Source: JAFDVL01 sp043775925 (lineage in GTDB: Bacteria; Acidobacteriota; Blastocatellia; RBC074). Taken from it: a stretch of 18,356 nucleotides of DNA. The notes below the pieces were generated by a model, which did no database searches, had not been told where the DNA came from, and was given only the letters and a program-made list of their open reading frames with translations. The stretch spans positions 1 through 18,356 of the forward strand of contig JAYVRW010000215.1 in assembly GCA_043775925.1 (NCBI GenBank). The letters run 5' to 3'. The position numbers were made by a program, and so were the translations under genes. Shown here in pieces: positions 13,576-18,356 of the stretch (within the stretch, counting starts at the first letter, position 1; each line of letters starts with the position of its first letter).

Positions 13576-15990
13576 ATGACACCATCACAAAAATCACCCG
13601 ACGCTGCTATTCAATCCAATCAATCATCACATTTTGACGAAGCTACCGCACAGGCGATGAACCGCTATCAACGTGCAGTCAATTATTTATCAGCAGCGCA
13701 AATTTATCTCAAAGCCAATCCTTTGCTGCGAGAACCATTGCGAGCCGAACACATCAAAGATCGCCTGCTTGGACATTTTGGAACTGCGCCCGGCATCAAT
13801 CTCCTCTACTCTCATCTCAATCGCCTGATTCAACGCACCGATGCGAGCATTTTATTGGTCACGGGGCCAGGACACGGCGCAGCGGCGAACATGGCGAATA
13901 TGTATCTCGAAGGCACAATTACTGAGTTTTATCCCGAAGTGACGCAAGACCTGAACGGGATGGAAATTTTCATGAGACGCTTCTCGTGGCCTTACGGATT
14001 TCCCAGTCATCTGAGTCCCGCGCTCCCCGGTGTTATCAGCGAAGGCGGAGAGCTGGGCTATGCGCTGTCAACTGCGTTCGGCGCGGCGTTTGATAATCCC
14101 GATTTAATTGTCGCGTGTATTGTCGGCGATGGTGAAGCCGAAACCGGCCCGACCGCCGGAGCGTGGCACAGTAACAAATTTTTAAGCCCCGCGACAGACG
14201 GCGCTGTCCTGCCAATTCTGCACTTGAATGGTTTCAAAATTGCGAACCCGACGATCTTCGGAACAATGACTGATGATGAGTTGAAGGCTTTATTCACAGG
14301 CTACGGCTATGCTGTGCGGCTCATCAGCTACAGCGAAAAATTGGACGAAGATACTGATGAAGCGCTTGATTGGGCATATCGTGAAATTCGCGCCTTGCAG
14401 GGACAAGCACGGCTTGGACACATGCCAGAACGTCCGCAGTGGCCGATGATTATTTTGCAAACGCCCAAAGGCATGGGCTGTCCACATCAAATGGACGGTC
14501 ATCAGGTCGAAGGCTCTTTCCGTTCGCACCAAATTCCTGTCAAAGAACCGAAGACGAATCCAGCACATCTGGCTGCACTGGAGCATTGGCTACAATCATA
14601 TCGTCCCGAAGAATTATTTGATCTGGACGGACGCCCCCTGACTGACATTGCGGCGCAGTGTCCGCCGCGTGAAAAACGAATTGCAATGAACCCGCACAGC
14701 TTTGGCGGTGAACGGATCATCCCGCTGGAATTACCTGCGCTGAATTCGCACGCCGTAGAATTCAAAACCCGCGACGCAGAGCGCGTCAGTCACATGAAAT
14801 TTCTCGGCTCGTATCTGCGTGAATTAATCGAACGCAATCAAGCAGCGCGAAACTTCCGCATTGTGTGTCCTGATGAACTGGAATCGAATCGGCTCGCTGA
14901 AGTGCTGGAAGCAACTGACCGACAATACATCTGGCCGCTGCCGCCCGGCGCCGAACATACCAGCCGCGACGGGCGCGTCATGGAAATGTTGAGCGAACAC
15001 AATTGTCAGGGATGGTTGCAGGGATATTTATTGACTGGCCGACACGGGCTGTTTCCGTGCTACGAAGCATTTCTGCCGATTGTAGACGGGATGATGAATC
15101 AGTACGCCAAGTTCCTTAAAGCTTCGCTCGAAGTGCCGTGGCGCAAGCCTATTGCTTCACTGAATTATTTATTGTCCTCTGAAGCGTGGCGACAGGATCA
15201 CAACGGATACTCGCATCAAGGACCTGGTTTTATCAACAACCTACTCACCAAAAAAGGATTCACGTATCGTATCTATTTGCCACCCGATGGGAACTGTTTG
15301 CTGTCAACAATGGATCATTGTTTTCGCTCAACGAATTACATCAATCTCATCATCGCCGGAAAACAGCCGATGCCGCAATGGTTATCAATGGATGAAGCGA
15401 TTGAGCATTGTCGCGTCGGCGCGTCTATCTGGCGCTGGGCGAGTGTGAATGAAGGCGAAGACCCGGAAATTGTGCTGGCAGCCTGTGGCGATAATTTAAC
15501 GCTGGAAACAATGGCAGCGACACAAATTCTGCGTGAAGAAATGCCGGACTGGAAAGTGCGCGTAGTCAATGTCACCGACCTGATGATGCTTGGTATTCCA
15601 CAAAAATATCCGCACGGACTCACCGAAGACCGCTTTCAGCGCCTGTTCCCGCTTGATTGCCCGGTGGTATTCAGCTTTCACGGCTACACTTCTGCGATCA
15701 AACAATTAATCTGGGAACGACCCAATAGTGGACGATTTGACATCAACGGTTATCGTGAAGAGGGTTCGACCACTACACCATTCGATATGATGGTTCGCAA
15801 TCGTACCAGCCGCTACCACGTCGTTATGCAAGCCGCACGGAAATTAGCGGCGCACAATCCAAAAGTCTCCGCCCACGCCGAAGGACTAATCAGGAAATAT
15901 GAAGATAAAATCCGCGCTCACCGCGAATATGTAGAAATATACGGAATTGATCCACCGGAAATTTCAGGTTGGCAATGGCAGCAAAAGTAG
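13576..15990 (+). CDS. xfp: Xylulose-5-phosphate/fructose-6-phosphate phosphoketolase
   Basis: An 804-residue thiamine-diphosphate enzyme. It cleaves xylulose 5-phosphate, and often fructose 6-phosphate, with phosphate to acetyl phosphate plus an aldose phosphate, in the cytoplasm. Visible landmarks are ITGPGHG-like VTGPGHGAAANMANMYLEG, GFPSHLSPALPGVISEGGELGYAL, the ThDP motif GDGEAETGPTAGAWHSNKF, the central LNGFKIANPT, WRQDHNGYSHQGPGF, and the typical C-terminus EYVEIYGIDPPEISGWQW. Length is normal. The frame is open from 13492, but the sigma-54 promoter at 13510-13525 and the Met at 13576 favour the shorter start. SD is weak. Acetyl phosphate can feed acetate and ATP formation, which fits an energy-stress role beside Usp. 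No acetate kinase gene is visible in the window. Confidence 0.96.
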   Translation: MTPSQKSPDAAIQSNQSSHFDEATAQAMNRYQRAVNYLSAAQIYLKANPLLREPLRAEHIKDRLLGHFGTAPGINLLYSHLNRLIQRTDASILLVTGPGHGAAANMANMYLEGTITEFYPEVTQDLNGMEIFMRRFSWPYGFPSHLSPALPGVISEGGELGYALSTAFGAAFDNPDLIVACIVGDGEAETGPTAGAWHSNKFLSPATDGAVLPILHLNGFKIANPTIFGTMTDDELKALFTGYGYAVRLISYSEKLDEDTDEALDWAYREIRALQGQARLGHMPERPQWPMIILQTPKGMGCPHQMDGHQVEGSFRSHQIPVKEPKTNPAHLAALEHWLQSYRPEELFDLDGRPLTDIAAQCPPREKRIAMNPHSFGGERIIPLELPALNSHAVEFKTRDAERVSHMKFLGSYLRELIERNQAARNFRIVCPDELESNRLAEVLEATDRQYIWPLPPGAEHTSRDGRVMEMLSEHNCQGWLQGYLLTGRHGLFPCYEAFLPIVDGMMNQYAKFLKASLEVPWRKPIASLNYLLSSEAWRQDHNGYSHQGPGFINNLLTKKGFTYRIYLPPDGNCLLSTMDHCFRSTNYINLIIAGKQPMPQWLSMDEAIEHCRVGASIWRWASVNEGEDPEIVLAACGDNLTLETMAATQILREEMPDWKVRVVNVTDLMMLGIPQKYPHGLTEDRFQRLFPLDCPVVFSFHGYTSAIKQLIWERPNSGRFDINGYREEGSTTTPFDMMVRNRTSRYHVVMQAARKLAAHNPKVSAHAEGLIRKYEDKIRAHREYVEIYGIDPPEISGWQWQQK

Positions 15991-16015
15991 CGCAATCTTT
16001 CCAAATTGCCCTACT
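15986..16015. terminator. Weak hairpin between convergent xfp and TOPRIM genes
   Basis: AGTAG-C-GCAAT (15986-15996) pairs with ATTGC-C-CTACT (16005-16015), two 5-bp helices around one C-C mismatch with an 8-nt loop. It overlaps the xfp stop. There is no plus-strand T-run. On the minus strand a short TTT follows, so it may weakly end the TOPRIM transcript. Confidence 0.4.
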
Positions 16016-16061
16016 GAGATAAAATTTGAGAAGGTTGTGAGGGTCCGCGCAAAATGAGTAT

Positions 16062-16823
16062 TTAGGCCAAAAGCTGAGTCGCGGCAATCAGTGGCGCAAA
16101 GACTTCACGAATATCTTTTTCTTCTGCATTGGCTAAAAGCTTTCCTGCGATGACAGCCGGAGAAACATGTTCCTGGAAAACAGTCGCATAAATTCGTAAA
16201 AGTTCTTTGGCTTCAATCACAGGAGGTATCTTGTTGCTGAGTAATAAAGCTGGAATCTCAGACTTAACTTTATTGAGAATTCCATCCTCGGTTACTGCCT
16301 GCCAATCTCGTTTAGGTTTCTGCCGCTCACCTTCAACTTTTTTCTTATCAAGCAGAATTTTGATGGTAGGTAACCGCAACGCTAAATCCAGCACATAATC
16401 ATCAACCGTAGTTTTGATAAAATCGCTCATGTATTTTTTGTCAGCAACATGTAAAACCAGCTTCAATGTCGGTGCTTCAATTTGTAAATTGAAAATATTC
16501 TGATGAGTCGTATCAGCTTGAAAAACAGCATTCTGAAAGTACGGTTGGATATATTCTAATGTGTTATCACGCACAAATTCTATCGTTTGCTTTAAATGCT
16601 TATCGCAATCTCGGACTACCAGAATATTCAATAGTTCCGTAGTTTCAGTTTGTAATTCTACTTGAGATTTAATGCGCTGTTGCAGGCTCTTCAGCATTTC
16701 ATCAACACCGCCACCGCCTCTTTCCTGAAATTCGACATCCGTAAAGATTCGTTTTGCAAACTGAGTGAAAATCTCTTTTTCCGTCTTTCCTTCGGAGAAT
16801 ACATCAATCTTCGACTTCGGCAT
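16062..16823 (-). CDS. TOPRIM-like protein, partner of an AAA ATPase (possible defence nuclease)
   Basis: A 253-residue protein. The opening IDVFSEGKTEKEIF, with Glu-Gly-x-Thr-Glu, and a downstream strand ending in Asp-x-Asp (LLNILVVRDCDKH, about residue 70) are the two acidic motifs of TOPRIM-fold nucleases. The rest is mostly helical with no motif that I know. It directly follows a P-loop-type ATPase gene with a 20-bp overlap. The ATG at 16823 is preferred, with AAGGAG 7 nt upstream at 16831-16836. ATPase plus TOPRIM pairs recall OLD/Gabija, PARIS and RloA/RloB-like defence modules, but I cannot assign a named system. The gene itself looks intact, but its partner has lost its start. Confidence 0.6.
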   Translation of the reverse strand: MPKSKIDVFSEGKTEKEIFTQFAKRIFTDVEFQERGGGGVDEMLKSLQQRIKSQVELQTETTELLNILVVRDCDKHLKQTIEFVRDNTLEYIQPYFQNAVFQADTTHQNIFNLQIEAPTLKLVLHVADKKYMSDFIKTTVDDYVLDLALRLPTIKILLDKKKVEGERQKPKRDWQAVTEDGILNKVKSEIPALLLSNKIPPVIEAKELLRIYATVFQEHVSPAVIAGKLLANAEEKDIREVFAPLIAATQLLA

Positions 16824-17606
16824 CAACAGTCTCCTTAAATTGGAATCGGAGCGGGCTGTCTACTTCACCCTGCGGAACTCTGAGGTCAAGATTCATCGCT
16901 GTCCAGCGTCGAATTTCTTCGTGATTAAAAGCCGACGAAGCGAGTTTTCCTTCGTGTAAATTCAGACGAATGGCTAAGAGGTCTTCGCTCTTGATCTGTT
17001 GCGCTTCAACCAGGCGAACAAATTGAGCAACGACTTCAATGCTGTGCGTTGCGATGAAAATTTGAATTGGCTTGTCTTTGATTAAGTCGGCGACTTCTGC
17101 CAGCAATTTTCCCAATGATTGTGGATTTTGAAAAAGTTCTGGCTCTTCCCAAATAAACACCCCCGGCTCTTTTTCTGTCGCTAACTCCGCAAGTGCAATC
17201 AATGGCGTGAGAAGCTTGAAAGCACTGCGCGAGCCGTCACCATAATCATCAATCGTGAGAGCAATCTTGTCTTCTGGCGAGATATACCCTTGCGTCAAAT
17301 GGAGTGCATCTTGCGGCTGAAAAAAGTTTACATTGAAGTTTTTTGTCAGATCAAATATCTGTCCGAATCGCCGACCAATTTTTTGCGTCCAGCCGGGAAT
17401 GGTAACCATCATTTCTCTGAAAAACTCAAAAGGTAAATGGCTCAGTGTATTATGAACATCAAAAAAAAATGTCTTTCGAGCAGAAGAAACTATGTCGCCA
17501 CTCACGTACCAAGTTGAGTACTTGTTATGAAAGTAGGTTAAAGGCTCTTCCCAAAAATAAACTAGCTTAGTGGCTAAATGCGTGTCTCCCCATACCTGCT
17601 TAATTA
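16804..17606 (-). pseudogene. AAA/ABC-type ATPase, N-terminus removed by IS insertion
   Basis: About 266 codons of the C-terminal part of an AAA_21/OLD-like ATPase. DDYGDGSRSAFKLL resembles the ABC signature region. GVFIWEEPELFQNP is a Walker B with the catalytic Glu, and QIFIATHSIEVV is the switch-His strand. No Walker A (GxxxxGKS/T) is present, since that part would lie upstream, beyond the IS. The open frame runs 28 bp into the IS to an accidental ATG (17634), which would give a protein without nucleotide-binding P-loop. It overlaps the downstream TOPRIM-like gene by 20 bp, so the two formed one operon. Expression of the remnant would depend on the IS. Confidence 0.7.
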
Positions 17607-18356
17607 GGTTCTGTTGACATGTTGACGGAGCCAAATCATAGCACTGGCAAGATAAACAAAGCTTAGATAATTGCGAGCCAGTTTGTCGAAGCGAGAAAAG
17701 ACGCGGCGGAAATGCTTGAGCTTATTGATATAGCATTCGACCAGATGACGTTCGCGGTACAAAGGCTTGTCGTAGTCGCGCTGGACTTTACGATTCGAGC
17801 TGATCACAGCGGTGGCTCCCTGCGCGGTCATCAGCTCGACAAAAGCATCGGAATCGTACCCTTTATCAGCAATGACAAATGCACACGAAAAAGCTTTGAT
17901 CAGTTCCGGACCTTGTCCGATGTCGCTGTCCGGCTGTCAGTAAGAAACGTAGCCCCAGTCCCAGCGCATCAACACTGAGGTGCAACTGGGAGGTAAAGCC
18001 ACCTTTACTGCGTCCTAAGGCTTGCGCGCCGTGTTTTTTTTGGCACCAGCGGCGCACGGATGCGCACGTACCACCGTGCTATCCGTCATCAGACTTTCAA
18101 GATCGGGCTCCGTGGCGCAAGACGCAAAGAATTTTTCAAACACCTTTTTTTCGCTCCAGCGGGCAAAGCGCTTATATTGACTATTCCACTTTCCGTACTC
18201 GGCTGGCAGGAGTCGCCACGGCGCTCCACCGTGCAACATCCACAACACGGCAGAGACAAATTGACGGCATTTCCAGTGCGCTCCGATCTGGCCGTCAGGA
18301 CACGTTCGTAAAAATTCTACCATCTTCGCCCATTGCTCATCACTTAGCTTTACTGT
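17604..18356 (-). pseudogene. IS5-family transposase, frameshifted, continues past the window edge
   Basis: A DDE transposase read from the window edge on the minus strand. The open start LSDEQWAKMVEFL continues beyond 18356. Landmarks are WRLLPAEYGKWNSQYKRFARW, first Asp in MTDSTVVRAH, second Asp in VIADKGYDSD, and Glu in RERHLVECYINKLKHFRRVFSRFDK. After AAGAKK the frame changes at a run of eight A (about 18035-18042 on the plus strand as T8). A -1 shift there restores KKKHGAQALGRSKGG, as expected for programmed frameshifting in such elements. A second frame change near 17935-17950 (after TAGQ) breaks the later part and is probably inactivating unless it is a sequencing error. The stop codon is formed with flanking DNA at 17604-17606. 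Confidence 0.8.
17607..18356 (-). mobile_element. IS5-family insertion sequence, partial at window edge
   Basis: One end is placed at 17607, where GGTTCTGTTGACA starts directly after TTA of the interrupted ATPase gene. The boundary is inferred from the change from ATPase coding to transposase coding. The other terminal repeat and the target duplication lie outside the window and could not be checked. The two-frame transposase suggests the IS427-like subgroup. Confidence 0.7.

Overview
The window looks like a chromosomal segment of a diderm (LPS-bearing) bacterium of moderate G+C. LpxC implies lipid A, and a TonB-type protein and PspA fit a Gram-negative envelope. The gene styles suggest an Acidobacteriota-like lineage, but that assignment is an impression and not demonstrated. 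Most of the DNA is ordinary chromosome. The unusual material lies in the intergenic regions, in a rearrangement scar near 9350-9365, and in an IS-disrupted ATPase/TOPRIM pair at the right edge.

Left third (1-6600). A minus-strand group encodes PspA, a two-helix membrane/coiled-coil protein and an exported TonB-C-domain protein. A hairpin terminator follows pspA. A 640-bp gap with nested inverted repeats precedes a plus-strand gene for a Cys-rich secreted protein of unknown function. A shared bidirectional terminator separates that gene from minus-strand purD. rpsU (ribosomal protein S21) is divergent from purD and has a promoter, a strong Shine-Dalgarno (SD) and a terminator.

Middle (6600-9450). 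On the minus strand at about 7135-6900 there is a consensus-like promoter, a roughly 200-nt non-coding stretch built on UUAG tetranucleotide repeats with nested stem-loops closed by a 7-bp helix, and an intrinsic terminator. I read this as an unannotated structured small RNA, and it is the strongest novelty candidate here. A small SD-led ORF, a perfect 18-bp inverted repeat, lpxC and an overlapping conserved hypothetical gene follow. Next comes a cas6 gene lacking its C-terminal part, abutting tail-to-tail a 29-codon remnant of a response regulator. No CRISPR array or other cas gene is visible.

Right-centre (9450-16000). This is a compact sigma-54 stress/fermentation cluster. Three near-perfect -24/-12 promoters drive a tandem universal stress protein (through a leader of about 200 nt with three stem-loops, the last one terminator-like), an MgtA-type P-type ATPase, and phosphoketolase. 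The ATPase and phosphoketolase promoters are divergent and share one intergenic region. The broken response regulator next door resembles the start of NtrC-type sigma-54 activators, so the cluster may have lost its local activator.

Right edge (16000-18356). A minus-strand pair encodes a TOPRIM-like protein and an AAA/ABC-type ATPase, reminiscent of OLD- or PARIS-like defence modules. The ATPase is cut at its N-terminus by an IS5-family element that runs off the window. The IS transposase has an A8 frameshift site, probably programmed, and a second, probably inactivating, frameshift.
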